The notes beneath the pieces are model-generated. The model was not told the origin of the DNA, made no database searches, and saw nothing but the letters and a program-made list of their open reading frames with translations. A program made the position numbers and the translations under genes. Shown here piece after piece: positions 1 to 7,390 of a DNA stretch of 64,000 nt (the first letter of the stretch is position 1; every line of letters starts with the position of its first letter). This DNA comes from an uncultured Lachnospiraceae bacterium (GTDB taxonomy: Bacteria; Bacillota; Clostridia; Lachnospirales; Lachnospiraceae): the NCBI GenBank assembly GCA_934352055.1, contig CAKRJY010000001.1, positions 124,001 through 188,000 on the forward strand. The letters are read 5' to 3'.

Positions 1-346
1 CGGTATTTCTGAACCAAAAGCAGAAAAAATCAAAAACTCCTATGAATCTTTCTTCGAGGAAACCTTGCCTGACGCACAGGAACTCTTAGATGCCAAAGCT
101 ATCAAGAACAACGAAGTACGTGTGGAGAAAAAGCAGCTGCAAGAAAAAGTGGTTGATCTTACCAAAAAATTAGAAGATGCCGGCGTCATCACAAAGGACG
201 GCACCGACATCGATGTTGTTGTAAAGGTAAATCCGGAAAAAGCAGAAGAAATCCATACTGCTTTCGTTGATGGCAGACGTTGTCTTGTTATCCCTATGGA
301 AGAAGACGAAGAAGCCAAAATCAATGGAGAAACCATGAGTTTTTAA
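1..346 (+). CDS. C-terminal end of a DUF4317-like protein (5' end outside window)
   Basis: The reading frame is open from base 2 and ends at a TAA at 344-346, so only about the last 114 residues are visible. The piece is acidic and lysine-rich and looks helical and then beta-rich: a charged stretch (KAIKNNEVRVEKKQLQEKV), then VVVKVNPEKAEEI and the ending DGRRCLVIPMEEDEEAKING. From memory this matches the C-terminus of DUF4317, an uncharacterised protein common in Lachnospiraceae. No catalytic motif is visible and no function can be given. The gene converges with larC, whose stop lies 3 bases inside this one (overlap 343-346). The reading frame is sound; the family name is moderately supported. 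Confidence 0.6.
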   Translation, partial: GISEPKAEKIKNSYESFFEETLPDAQELLDAKAIKNNEVRVEKKQLQEKVVDLTKKLEDAGVITKDGTDIDVVVKVNPEKAEEIHTAFVDGRRCLVIPMEEDEEAKINGETMSF

Positions 347-1185
347 ATTTCTAATAAAAATATCCGCAGGAATCCGGCTGTTTCGTAATCACGTTTTCCT
401 GCTCCAAGGCCAACCGCTGAAATCTTCACTGATTCCGGCAGTTGGTCTTTTGTTTTTACTGCTGCTGCAATCGCAGCTCCTGTTGGTGTCACCAATTCAC
501 CTTCCACCTCTGTCATATGCAGATGTAAATGATGCGAGCAGACAATATTTGTTACCGCCGGAACCGGTATTGGCAAAATTCCATGCTGGCATCGTACCGT
601 TCCTTTTCCTTCCGCAATCTCTTTTACAATAATGTCCTGGATCTGCATTTTCTGACACAATTCATCAAAACATATGGCAAATGATGCAATATCTACGATG
701 GAATCCACCGCTCCCACTTCGTGAAAATGCACCTCATCCGGCATAACACCGTGCGCTTTTGCCTCTGCATCCGTCAAGACAGAAAGGATACGCAATGCCA
801 CCTTTTTTGCGCCTTCACTCATGGCAGAATCGTTAAAAATCGCCGCAATCTCTTTTGGACCACGATGTGTATGCGGCTGGTGTTTGTCATGCTCATGCAC
901 CTGTTTCAGTGCTCCCTTTATGTCATGTTCCTGCAAGTGTCCATATAAATACTGCATATCATGATCATGCGTGTCCATCTCTTTGGGCAGTACCACATCA
1001 AAATCACATGTATCCAGCCCTGACTTTTTCACACGGCTGATGACAATCTCGTACGGTTCTGTAACCGGCAAAGTAGAAAGAGCCTGTCGCAAGTGCTCCT
1101 CTGATGCTCCCAAATCCAATAATGCTGCCACTGCCATATCGCCACTAATCCCACTGGCACACTCCAAATATAATACGTTACTCAT
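343..1185 (-). CDS. larC: LarC N-terminal-type protein (nickel-pincer cofactor synthesis), short form
   Basis: LarC inserts nickel into the pyridinium-bisthiocarboxylate mononucleotide cofactor used by lactate racemase and related enzymes. The 280-residue protein starts YLECASGISGDM, has a His-rich insert (about residues 70-110, with HDHDM, HEHDKHQPHTH) likely to bind metal, and the conserved MPDEVHFHEVGAVDSIVDI and GELVTPTGAAI segments. Full-length LarC is usually about 400 residues; this one stops right after the first domain (FLRIFLLEI), so the C-terminal domain (LarC2) is absent. The -1 frame after the stop does not encode LarC2-like sequence. It sits 27 bp after larB in the same operon. 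The family is secure; whether the short form has full nickel-inserting activity is unknown. Confidence 0.85.
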   Translation of the reverse strand: MSNVLYLECASGISGDMAVAALLDLGASEEHLRQALSTLPVTEPYEIVISRVKKSGLDTCDFDVVLPKEMDTHDHDMQYLYGHLQEHDIKGALKQVHEHDKHQPHTHRGPKEIAAIFNDSAMSEGAKKVALRILSVLTDAEAKAHGVMPDEVHFHEVGAVDSIVDIASFAICFDELCQKMQIQDIIVKEIAEGKGTVRCQHGILPIPVPAVTNIVCSHHLHLHMTEVEGELVTPTGAAIAAAVKTKDQLPESVKISAVGLGAGKRDYETAGFLRIFLLEI

Positions 1186-1212
1186 TTTTTCTCCTACTCA
1201 TTGAAATCAATA

Positions 1213-1953
1213 TTATTCTGCCAGATGGTTAATCTGATTTGCAATGTAACCTGCGCCATATCCATTATCAATATTGACAACAGCGATACCATTTGCGCAG
1301 GATGTCATCATGGTAAGCAGCGCAGACAGACCTTCCATACATGCACCATAACCCACCGACGTCGGAACTGCGATTACCGGCTTATCCACCAGTCCCCCAA
1401 GAACACTTGCCAGTGCGCCTTCCATTCCTGCAACTGCAATCACACAATTGGCTGACTGAATGACATCTAATTTGGAAAACAAGCGATGTATTCCACTCAC
1501 GCCAACATCATAAATACGCTCTACATGAGAGCCAAAATATTCCGCTGTCTGTGCCGCCTCTTCTGCCACCGGAATATCAGCCGTTCCAGCAGTACAGACC
1601 GCAATACAGCCGCTATGCTTCTTATCTTCTTTTTCTATCTTTAAAATATGAGAGTTTTCATCATATGAAACCTCTGGAAAGTGCTCCCGGATCAATGCAT
1701 ATTGCTGCTCATTTGCCCTTGTTCCAAACACTTCGCCATCTGCCTCGTACAGATGTGAAAAAATTGACAGCAAATGTTCATCTGCCTTTCCCTGACAAAA
1801 AATCACTTCTGCACAGCCTGAGCGTATTTTTCTATGCATATCTAACTTCGCATAGCCCAATTCTTCGTACGGTTGTCTGCGCAATAAGTGTTCTGCTTCC
1901 TCTAAAGAAACGTCTCCCTTCTGCAATTTTTCTAATATCTCTCTTGTATCCAT
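1213..1953 (-). CDS. larB: Nickel-pincer cofactor biosynthesis protein LarB
   Basis: LarB is the first enzyme of the nickel-pincer cofactor pathway: it carboxylates and hydrolyses nicotinic acid adenine dinucleotide to pyridinium-3,5-dicarboxylate mononucleotide. The 246-residue protein has the expected poorly conserved N-terminal half (MDTREILEKLQKGDVSLEEAEHLL) and a PurE-like C-terminal half with AGTADIPVAEEA, the DVGVSGIHR segment and the conserved ending PTSVGYGACMEGLSALLTMM followed by SCANGIAVVNIDNGYGA. The start has a GAGG ribosome site. It lies 36 bp behind the ASKHA gene and 27 bp ahead of larC. No larE or larA is in view. Confidence 0.9.
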   Translation of the reverse strand: MDTREILEKLQKGDVSLEEAEHLLRRQPYEELGYAKLDMHRKIRSGCAEVIFCQGKADEHLLSIFSHLYEADGEVFGTRANEQQYALIREHFPEVSYDENSHILKIEKEDKKHSGCIAVCTAGTADIPVAEEAAQTAEYFGSHVERIYDVGVSGIHRLFSKLDVIQSANCVIAVAGMEGALASVLGGLVDKPVIAVPTSVGYGACMEGLSALLTMMTSCANGIAVVNIDNGYGAGYIANQINHLAE

Positions 1954-1989
1954 TTTTGTATTTCCTCAACTAACTGTCCTGATGCCATG

Positions 1990-3495
1990 TCACATCATAT
2001 TCTCCTGCAATGCCATGTGCATGATATAATCTTCCTCGAAGCCCGGCGTTTCTGCCAAAGACAATACCCGAATCTGCTTCGCAATCTCTTCCAGTTTTTT
2101 TGTTTCTGTCTTTGTTTGTTTCAGCAAATAAGTAATCGCACCTTGCAAAGAAGTATTCCCAACCGCTTTTGCGACCGGTAAAAATTCTTTTTGCAACAGT
2201 CCCACTGCAGCTGCTGCGCGTACATTTAAAAAGCTGCCCATACCTCCTGCGAGGTATACATGTTTCATGTCGGACGCTTTTCGTCCGGCCGCTCTCAACA
2301 GTGTCTTTTGCCCAACTGCAATGGCTGATTTTGCCATTTGAAATTGACGGATATCTTCCTGGGTCAAAACAATCTCTTTTTTGCTTCCCGGCGTTTGCAG
2401 CACAAATCCATCCGAACGCAGATTTTCTATGAATGTTCCATTTTCATCAAGTAGTCCTGCTTTTCGCATGCCACTAATCGCTTCTAACAAACCACTGCCG
2501 CAAATTCCGATTGCAGGTATACCGCCAATGGTCTTTGTATGAGAATGACATCCTGCAATCATCACACTACTGATTGCCCCCGGAACACTAGCACAGCCAC
2601 ATGTGATATTTCCGCCCTCAAAAGCCGGTCCTGCCGCTGCCGCTGTCGCAAAAAGCTGTTCACCTGTCCACAAAACCATCTCACCATTTGTTCCAAAATC
2701 CAAAAGCATCCATGGCTCTTTCTCGTCACTTACGGCGTAAATTCCGGAAACAATATCACCCCCAATAAAGGATGATGCTCCCGGGAAAATGGTAATTTCT
2801 ATATCATCTTCTTTCCATTGTTCCAAAGCAAGATGACTCGGTATAAAAGGTGCCACACCAAGTGTTTTGCAGGAATATCCTCGCAGCAAATGGCACATCG
2901 TCGTATTTCCGGAAATCACAATATGTTTTATTGCGTTTTGCCTTAGTAAATCTCCACAAAGCTGCACAACACCGTCGCGCAAATCCTTTGTCACAGAGGC
3001 CTGCAGCTCTTTCTCATATCCCTCATTTGCACTCTGGATACGTGACAAAACATCGGCTCCATAACTGCGCTGTGTATTTAGGCGGCTTTGCGTGCAGCAT
3101 ACTTCTTTTGTCTGCAAATCCACCAGCGCAAATCCTATCGTTGTCGTGCCAAGATCAATTGCCACGCCATATGTTTGTTCTGTGGCAACTTCTTGCGCAT
3201 GGAAATATGTTTGTTCATTCTTTTGCTGTTGTAACTGTTCTTGCGGTATTTCAAGCAAAATATCCGCTGTGACATGCATCTGGCATGCCAGCCGATATCC
3301 TTGCACTAATTGCTCTTCCGAAAAAAATGCGCGATCCGCCACAGATGGCTCTGCTTTTCCCTCAAGCACGCGCACAGCACATTTACCGCAAATTCCTTTT
3401 CCGCCACAGATATAATCCATCGCAATCCCATGCTCTCGCAGGGCATCTTTCACTGTTTTGTTGTATGTTTCGCCTGCTTTGAGTGATATCCGCAT
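1990..3495 (-). CDS. ASKHA-fold protein with N-terminal [2Fe-2S] ferredoxin domain (RACo-like, DUF4445)
   Basis: The first 75 residues are a plant-type [2Fe-2S] ferredoxin with Cys30, Cys36, Cys39 and Cys71 (C-x5-C-x2-C and a distal GYRLAC). The rest is an actin-like ATPase fold with GVAIDLGTTTIGFALVDL, VISGNTTMCHLL, MLLDFGTNGEMVL and YLAGGMGSFLN. Family members with known roles (RACo) use ATP and electrons to reactivate corrinoid proteins, but many have no known partner. The start at 3495 is chosen because it has an AGGAGG site 5-10 bases upstream; the longer in-frame start at 3552 would lie inside the promoter. It is the first gene of an operon with larB and larC, and no corrinoid protein is nearby, so its substrate is uncertain. 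Confidence 0.85.
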   Translation of the reverse strand: MRISLKAGETYNKTVKDALREHGIAMDYICGGKGICGKCAVRVLEGKAEPSVADRAFFSEEQLVQGYRLACQMHVTADILLEIPQEQLQQQKNEQTYFHAQEVATEQTYGVAIDLGTTTIGFALVDLQTKEVCCTQSRLNTQRSYGADVLSRIQSANEGYEKELQASVTKDLRDGVVQLCGDLLRQNAIKHIVISGNTTMCHLLRGYSCKTLGVAPFIPSHLALEQWKEDDIEITIFPGASSFIGGDIVSGIYAVSDEKEPWMLLDFGTNGEMVLWTGEQLFATAAAAGPAFEGGNITCGCASVPGAISSVMIAGCHSHTKTIGGIPAIGICGSGLLEAISGMRKAGLLDENGTFIENLRSDGFVLQTPGSKKEIVLTQEDIRQFQMAKSAIAVGQKTLLRAAGRKASDMKHVYLAGGMGSFLNVRAAAAVGLLQKEFLPVAKAVGNTSLQGAITYLLKQTKTETKKLEEIAKQIRVLSLAETPGFEEDYIMHMALQENMM

Positions 3496-3523
3496 CTTTT
3501 TCCTCCTAATTTCTTCTTTCTGT

Positions 3524-3552
3524 ATCTTAGCATTCACAAACCCAAGACGCAA
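3524..3552 (-). promoter_or_regulatory. Promoter of the ASKHA-larB-larC operon
   Basis: On the minus strand TTGCGT (3547-3552) is followed after 17 bases by TAAGAT (3524-3529), a reasonable sigma-A pair. It places the transcript start about 20 bases upstream of the ATG at 3495 and argues against the longer reading-frame start at 3552. Confidence 0.55.
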
Positions 3553-3578
3553 TTCCTCTTTTTTCCTTTTTCATCCTG

Positions 3579-3587
3579 TGCTATAAT
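3579..3587 (+). promoter_or_regulatory. Extended -10 promoter of the lytic transglycosylase gene
   Basis: TGCTATAAT at 3579-3587 is a perfect extended -10 element; no good -35 is seen upstream, as is usual for such promoters. The gene start follows at 3612 with AGGAG at 3601-3605. Confidence 0.55.
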
Positions 3588-3611
3588 AAAAACAGCAAAA
3601 AGGAGTAACAA

Positions 3612-4364
3612 ATGAAAATATCCATTATCAATGCAGATGGGACAACTACATACGTTGATCATATGACACCGGCTGTCACTACCGAGGATTTTTCGGAATC
3701 TTTAAATAGTGCCACCGAAGCATTAAATGATGCACAAGCTACAAACAATTCTGCTTCCGTTACGAATGCTACGGGTTCTGCTACTGCCGTGACTTCTACG
3801 ACAGCATCTGTTCCAACAGATTTAATGAGCATTTTTCAGGAAGCTGCGCAGACTTACGGAGTTGATGTCAATCTTTTGACCGCAATTGCCAGACAGGAAT
3901 CCAATTTTACTGCTACTGCTACCAGCTCCAGCGGCGCGATGGGAATCATGCAGCTTATGCCTGCAACTGCGCAGGGACTCGGTGTAAATGACGCTTATAA
4001 TCCATATGAAAATATTATGGGTGGTGCCAAATATATCAGCCAGTTGCTCTCCCGCTACAATGGAGATGTTTCTCTTGCACTTGCCGCCTATAATGCCGGC
4101 AGTGGCAACGTCGCAAAATATGGTGGCATCCCACCTTTTGCAGAAACACAAAACTACGTTTCTAAAGTACTCGGATATTATCAAGATAGCACCGCTAATG
4201 GTACGGTAACAGGCAACAATGCTGTAGCAGCTAGTGATACTGTGAACGCTAACAATACTATGGCAGCTAGTAACACTCGCTTGAGTGAGGCAGAACGCCA
4301 GAACATTTACCGTCAAATGCTTAGTCTGACAAATCAACTGATTCTGGATCGTTTAGAATCTTAA
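3612..4364 (+). CDS. Lytic transglycosylase (SLT, GH23-type) without a visible signal peptide
   Basis: SLT-family lytic transglycosylases cleave the MurNAc-GlcNAc bond of peptidoglycan with formation of 1,6-anhydroMurNAc. Residues about 67-190 carry the whole motif set: LLTAIARQESNFTATATSS with the catalytic Glu, GAMGIMQLMPATAQ, GGAKYISQLLSRYNGDVSLALAAYNAGSGNV and the closing ETQNYVSKVLGYY. The N-terminus (MKISIINADGTTTYVDHMT) has no signal peptide or membrane helix, followed by an Asn/Thr/Ala/Ser-rich linker; a second such linker (about 195-225) precedes a short helical C-terminus. Export may use the flagellar apparatus or another non-Sec route; that is inference. Monocistronic, with its own promoter and a terminator at 4386-4418. 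Confidence 0.9.
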   Translation: MKISIINADGTTTYVDHMTPAVTTEDFSESLNSATEALNDAQATNNSASVTNATGSATAVTSTTASVPTDLMSIFQEAAQTYGVDVNLLTAIARQESNFTATATSSSGAMGIMQLMPATAQGLGVNDAYNPYENIMGGAKYISQLLSRYNGDVSLALAAYNAGSGNVAKYGGIPPFAETQNYVSKVLGYYQDSTANGTVTGNNAVAASDTVNANNTMAASNTRLSEAERQNIYRQMLSLTNQLILDRLES

Positions 4365-4385
4365 AATACAATAACAAAATATAGT

Positions 4386-4418
4386 AAAAAAGACATCAGC
4401 CATGCTGATGTCTTTTTT
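4386..4418. terminator. Bidirectional intrinsic terminator (transglycosylase / tRNA-Thr)
   Basis: A perfect stem GACATCAGC-CAT-GCTGATGTC is flanked by six A on the left and six T on the right, so it can stop the plus-strand transglycosylase transcript and the minus-strand tRNA transcript. Confidence 0.9.
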
Positions 4419-4422
4419 ATAA

Positions 4423-4495
4423 AGCTAGCGACGAGAGTTGAACTCGTGACCTCCTCACTACCAATGAGGTGCGCTACCACCTGTGCCACGCCAGC
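4423..4495 (-). tRNA. tRNA-Thr (anticodon GGT)
   Basis: Read on the minus strand the 73 bases fold as a tRNA: acceptor GCTGGCG with CGCTAGC (one G-T pair), D-loop AGGTGGTA, anticodon stem CCTCA/TGAGG with loop TTGGTAG giving anticodon GGT, and T-arm ACGAG-TTCAACT-CTCGT. The D-stem has one A-C mismatch. The discriminator base is T and CCA is not encoded. It reads ACC and ACU threonine codons. Confidence 0.95.
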
Positions 4496-4516
4496 TTGTC
4501 GTTTACCGACTTGTAT

Positions 4517-4545
4517 AATATACTATAAAGCCTTTGCTGTGTCAA
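4517..4545 (-). promoter_or_regulatory. Promoter of tRNA-Thr
   Basis: On the minus strand a consensus TTGACA (4540-4545) is followed after 17 bases by TATATT (4517-4522), ending about 22 bases before the mature tRNA. This is one of the strongest promoters in the window, as expected for a stable RNA. Confidence 0.85.
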
Positions 4546-4563
4546 GATTGTTTTTTCTGAAGT

Positions 4564-4596
4564 AAAAAACAGGATGCATCCTTTGATACACCCTGT
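4564..4596 (-). terminator. Terminator of the efp operon
   Basis: Minus strand: a 12-bp stem (4569-4580 with 4585-4596, including two G-T pairs), loop of four, followed by six T. It ends the transcript of efp and the downstream 71-residue gene. Confidence 0.9.
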
Positions 4597-4614
4597 CCTA
4601 TCTTCTCAACGCTC

Positions 4615-4830
4615 TTATGATAATAAAGCTTCCATACGTTCCACGATCAAATCCAACGTCTCTTTTGGAATCGTCCCATCTGCATAAGCATCTTCAATAC
4701 ATGATTCACTGGCTAACAATGCTGAAACATCCAACCAAGTGCCTTGTTGAAATACATCATCAAAAATACCAAACACCTTTCGGTCCTGTAGCATTTGTGA
4801 AAAAGGTAATTTCTTAAAATCCATATACAT
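4615..4830 (-). CDS. Small protein of unknown function, co-transcribed with efp
   Basis: A 71-residue acidic, probably helical protein (MYMDFKKLPFSQMLQDRKVF, ending DLIVERMEALLS). It begins 8 bases after the efp stop codon with an AGAGAG ribosome site and is followed by a clear terminator, so it is very likely expressed with efp. No signal peptide, membrane helix, cysteine pair or enzyme motif is present, and I do not recognise a family. An internal ATG two codons on (MDFKKL) is an alternative start. Confidence 0.65.
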   Translation of the reverse strand: MYMDFKKLPFSQMLQDRKVFGIFDDVFQQGTWLDVSALLASESCIEDAYADGTIPKETLDLIVERMEALLS

Positions 4831-4838
4831 CTCTCTAC

Positions 4839-5396
4839 TTATACTCTAGATAAGTATTCCCCTGTTCTTGTATCGATCTTGATTACATCATTCTGCTCAA
4901 CAAACAAAGGTACATAAACAGTTGCTCCTGTCTCAACGATAGCAGGCTTTGTTGCTCCTGTTGCTGTATCTCCCTTGAATCCTGGTTCTGTCTCAGTAAT
5001 CTCAAGTTCTACAAAGAGTGGAGGTTCTACAGCAAATACGCTACCCTTATGAGAGCATACCTTAACCATCTCATTCTCCTTAACAAACTTTAATGCATCG
5101 CCGATATCATCTGTGCTCAATGCAATCTGGTCGTAGTTCTCTACGTCCATGAAGTAGTAAAGATCACCATCATTGTACAGATACTGCATATCCTTACGAT
5201 CAATATGTGCCTGTGGGCACTTCTCTGTAGGACGGAATGTTTTTTCAACAACACCGCCATTCTTAATATCTTTTAATTTTGTACGAACAAATGCCGCACC
5301 CTTACCAGGTTTAACATGCTGAAATTCGATAATCTGATATACGTTGCCTTCTAATTCAATGGTAACACCATTTCTAAAATCGCCAGCTGAAATCAT
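4839..5396 (-). CDS. efp: Elongation factor P
   Basis: EF-P binds between the P and E sites of the ribosome and relieves stalling at consecutive prolines. The 185-residue protein has the normal length and three beta-barrel domains: KOW-like (MISAGDFRNG to about 65), central (to about 128) and C-terminal OB domain ending TRTGEYLSRV. Lys32 in KPGKGAAFVR is the residue modified in many bacteria (5-aminopentanol in Bacillus). The start at 5396 has an AAGGAGG site 7 bases upstream; the longer in-frame start lies in the untranslated leader. It has its own promoter downstream of the chemoreceptor gene and shares a transcript with the 71-residue gene. Confidence 0.97.
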   Translation of the reverse strand: MISAGDFRNGVTIELEGNVYQIIEFQHVKPGKGAAFVRTKLKDIKNGGVVEKTFRPTEKCPQAHIDRKDMQYLYNDGDLYYFMDVENYDQIALSTDDIGDALKFVKENEMVKVCSHKGSVFAVEPPLFVELEITETEPGFKGDTATGATKPAIVETGATVYVPLFVEQNDVIKIDTRTGEYLSRV

Positions 5397-5446
5397 TCTT
5401 TCTTCCTCCTTAATACTATATGAGCCCGAGCCCACTTATACCCTAT

Positions 5447-5475
5447 ATTTTAATATATCTTTCCACATATTTCAA
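5447..5475 (-). promoter_or_regulatory. Promoter of efp
   Basis: Minus strand TTGAAA (5470-5475), 17-base spacer, TAAAAT (5447-5452). It lies between the end of the chemoreceptor gene and efp, so efp need not depend on read-through. Confidence 0.8.
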
Positions 5476-5487
5476 GTATTAGTGCAA

Positions 5488-7242
5488 TCAGACATTGATA
5501 AAACGGTTTGTCTGCGTCGAGAGGTCAGAAATATTCCGGTTACTGTCGTCGATTTCCTTCATAATCGTTTCCATTTCGCCAACCAATTGTGTCGTATCTT
5601 CCGCTGCGTTAGCCACACCTTCAGCGCCCTGTTCTACTGCCGTAGAAACATCATTTACGTTTTCCACGACTTCATCCATAGTCTGTCGCAAATGTTCGAC
5701 CGAATCTGTAAAGGATGTCATAACTTCATTAATATAGTCAGCATCTGCACGGTATTTGTGACCTGAATCCACAAAGCCATCATAATCTTTTAATACATTT
5801 TCATTGATATAGGCAACAATGTTTTCCGAATTTTTTACCAACTCTTCTACTGCAGTAACTACCTTTGCATTGATCTGTTGGATATTGCCTGCTGTCTCTC
5901 TGCTGCTGTCTGCTAATACGCGGATTTCATCTGCAACAACGGCAAAGCCCTTACCTGCTTCTCCGGCTCTTGCCGCCTCGATAGAAGCATTGAGTGCCAA
6001 AAGATTCGTCTGAGAGGAAATATTTAAAATTTCATCTGTCAATGCATTAACTTCTTCCACACTCTTGCTGTTCTCAATCGCCTGTTGCAAAGTGCTAAGG
6101 ATCTCTTGGATCATAGTAGAAGTCGTGTTTTTGTTTGTAACTGCTGTATTTTCCAACTGTGTCGCACGATCCTGCATCTCAGTTGCATAGTGCAAGATAT
6201 GTTCACTCTGCTCAGAGATACGATCCATGCCCTGTCCTGCCCTTTCCACACGTTCATTTACGTTGGCAAGTGTTGCAGATACTTCTTCCATAGTTGCAGA
6301 AAGTTCCTCCATGACAGCAGAAATATCCGTTGCATTTCCATTAACGGAAGTCACACTGTCAGTCACTGCTGCAAAGGCAGAATTCAAATGTACGGAGCTA
6401 TCGCGAATTTCGGCGATCACATGCTGCAATGCCTCAATAAATGTATTAACCCCCTCAACCAAGCTGCCAATTTCGTCCTTTTGGTTGACAGAAATTCGTT
6501 TTGTCAGATCGGCTGCTGCATTGTTGACTTCATCCACCATATCTTCCAATTCTTTTGAAGATTTCTTAACCGGTGTTACAATCAAACGCACACTGACCAA
6601 AACAACAATAATAAAGATCAATATCGTAAACACAATTGAGCCAGCAATCGTCACATCAGACAGCGTCTTAGCCTGCTCCAATGCTGCCTTTGCTTCTTTT
6701 TCATCTGCCTGTATCAGCTTATCTAATTCCGAAATACAGGTAAGAATTTTTGTATTATATCCAGTTCCTGCCACTTTGACATCTTCCGGAATCTCTGTTC
6801 CGTAGACTGCATTCTGCATCTGCGCCTGTTGATAAGCATACATCGTTTTTAACGTATCTTGTAAATCCGTAAGTGTTTGCTTCTCACTTTTCGAATAAGC
6901 ATATTTTTCAAAAACCTCAATGCTATTTTCCATACGCTCGTATGCCTGATCCAACGCCTTACTATAGCCATTCAGTTTTTCTGCATCCGGCTCATTCACA
7001 ACATTTGACGTATAGGATTGCATCTTTGTATAGTCAGTATCCAAAGCCCCCGCAGCATCTACACAAGCTACAATCTGATTGGAAATCATCATCCCCTGGT
7101 TATACAAGTTTTGCACCGACATACGTAGTCCCATAACAGTAACCATTGTCACCAACGCCATCGTTGCAACCGGTGTAATGATTTTTGTCATCATACCAAA
7201 TCCTTTTTTCATATTCTTAGCAGCCTGTGACTTCTTTTTCAT
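5488..7242 (-). CDS. Methyl-accepting chemotaxis protein (two TM, HAMP)
   Basis: A 584-residue membrane chemoreceptor that controls the CheA kinase. Visible order: cytoplasmic basic N-terminus (MKKKSQAAKNMKKG), TM1 about 19-40, an extracytoplasmic four-helix-type sensor about 45-195, TM2 about 198-222, HAMP about 223-275, then the long coiled-coil signalling domain with the hairpin tip SQTNLLALNASIEAARAGEAGKGFAVVADEIR. The small helical sensor resembles 4HB-MCP domains; the ligand cannot be read. There is no C-terminal CheR pentapeptide. It implies a motile cell, though no chemotaxis or flagellar operon is in the window. Start chosen for the basic N-terminus and a GGAGG site about 10 bases upstream. 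Confidence 0.93.
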   Translation of the reverse strand: MKKKSQAAKNMKKGFGMMTKIITPVATMALVTMVTVMGLRMSVQNLYNQGMMISNQIVACVDAAGALDTDYTKMQSYTSNVVNEPDAEKLNGYSKALDQAYERMENSIEVFEKYAYSKSEKQTLTDLQDTLKTMYAYQQAQMQNAVYGTEIPEDVKVAGTGYNTKILTCISELDKLIQADEKEAKAALEQAKTLSDVTIAGSIVFTILIFIIVVLVSVRLIVTPVKKSSKELEDMVDEVNNAAADLTKRISVNQKDEIGSLVEGVNTFIEALQHVIAEIRDSSVHLNSAFAAVTDSVTSVNGNATDISAVMEELSATMEEVSATLANVNERVERAGQGMDRISEQSEHILHYATEMQDRATQLENTAVTNKNTTSTMIQEILSTLQQAIENSKSVEEVNALTDEILNISSQTNLLALNASIEAARAGEAGKGFAVVADEIRVLADSSRETAGNIQQINAKVVTAVEELVKNSENIVAYINENVLKDYDGFVDSGHKYRADADYINEVMTSFTDSVEHLRQTMDEVVENVNDVSTAVEQGAEGVANAAEDTTQLVGEMETIMKEIDDSNRNISDLSTQTNRFINV

Positions 7243-7318
7243 CTCTCACGCCTCCATAAGTATCCTAGTTTGATGTTTATCATGTTATATTTACCACAAC
7301 AGTTTCTTTTACGCATAC

Positions 7319-7364
7319 AAAAAATAGCGAAAGTTATCAATATTTCGATAACATTCGCTATTTT
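7319..7364 (-). terminator. Terminator after the EAL gene
   Basis: Inverted repeat AAAATAGCGAA...TTCGCTATTTT with an inner GTTATC/GATAAC stem. It lies directly downstream (minus strand) of the c-di-GMP gene and is symmetrical, with A-rich and T-rich flanks. Confidence 0.75.
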
Positions 7365-7390
7365 ATCTGCATATACTATTTTCAGAGCTC

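Noticed and set aside
340..380. Programmed frameshift at the end of larC (run of T in ATATTTTTATTAG)
   Set aside because: The -1 frame is open but encodes the antisense of the neighbouring gene, not a LarC2-like domain; the +1 frame stops at once.
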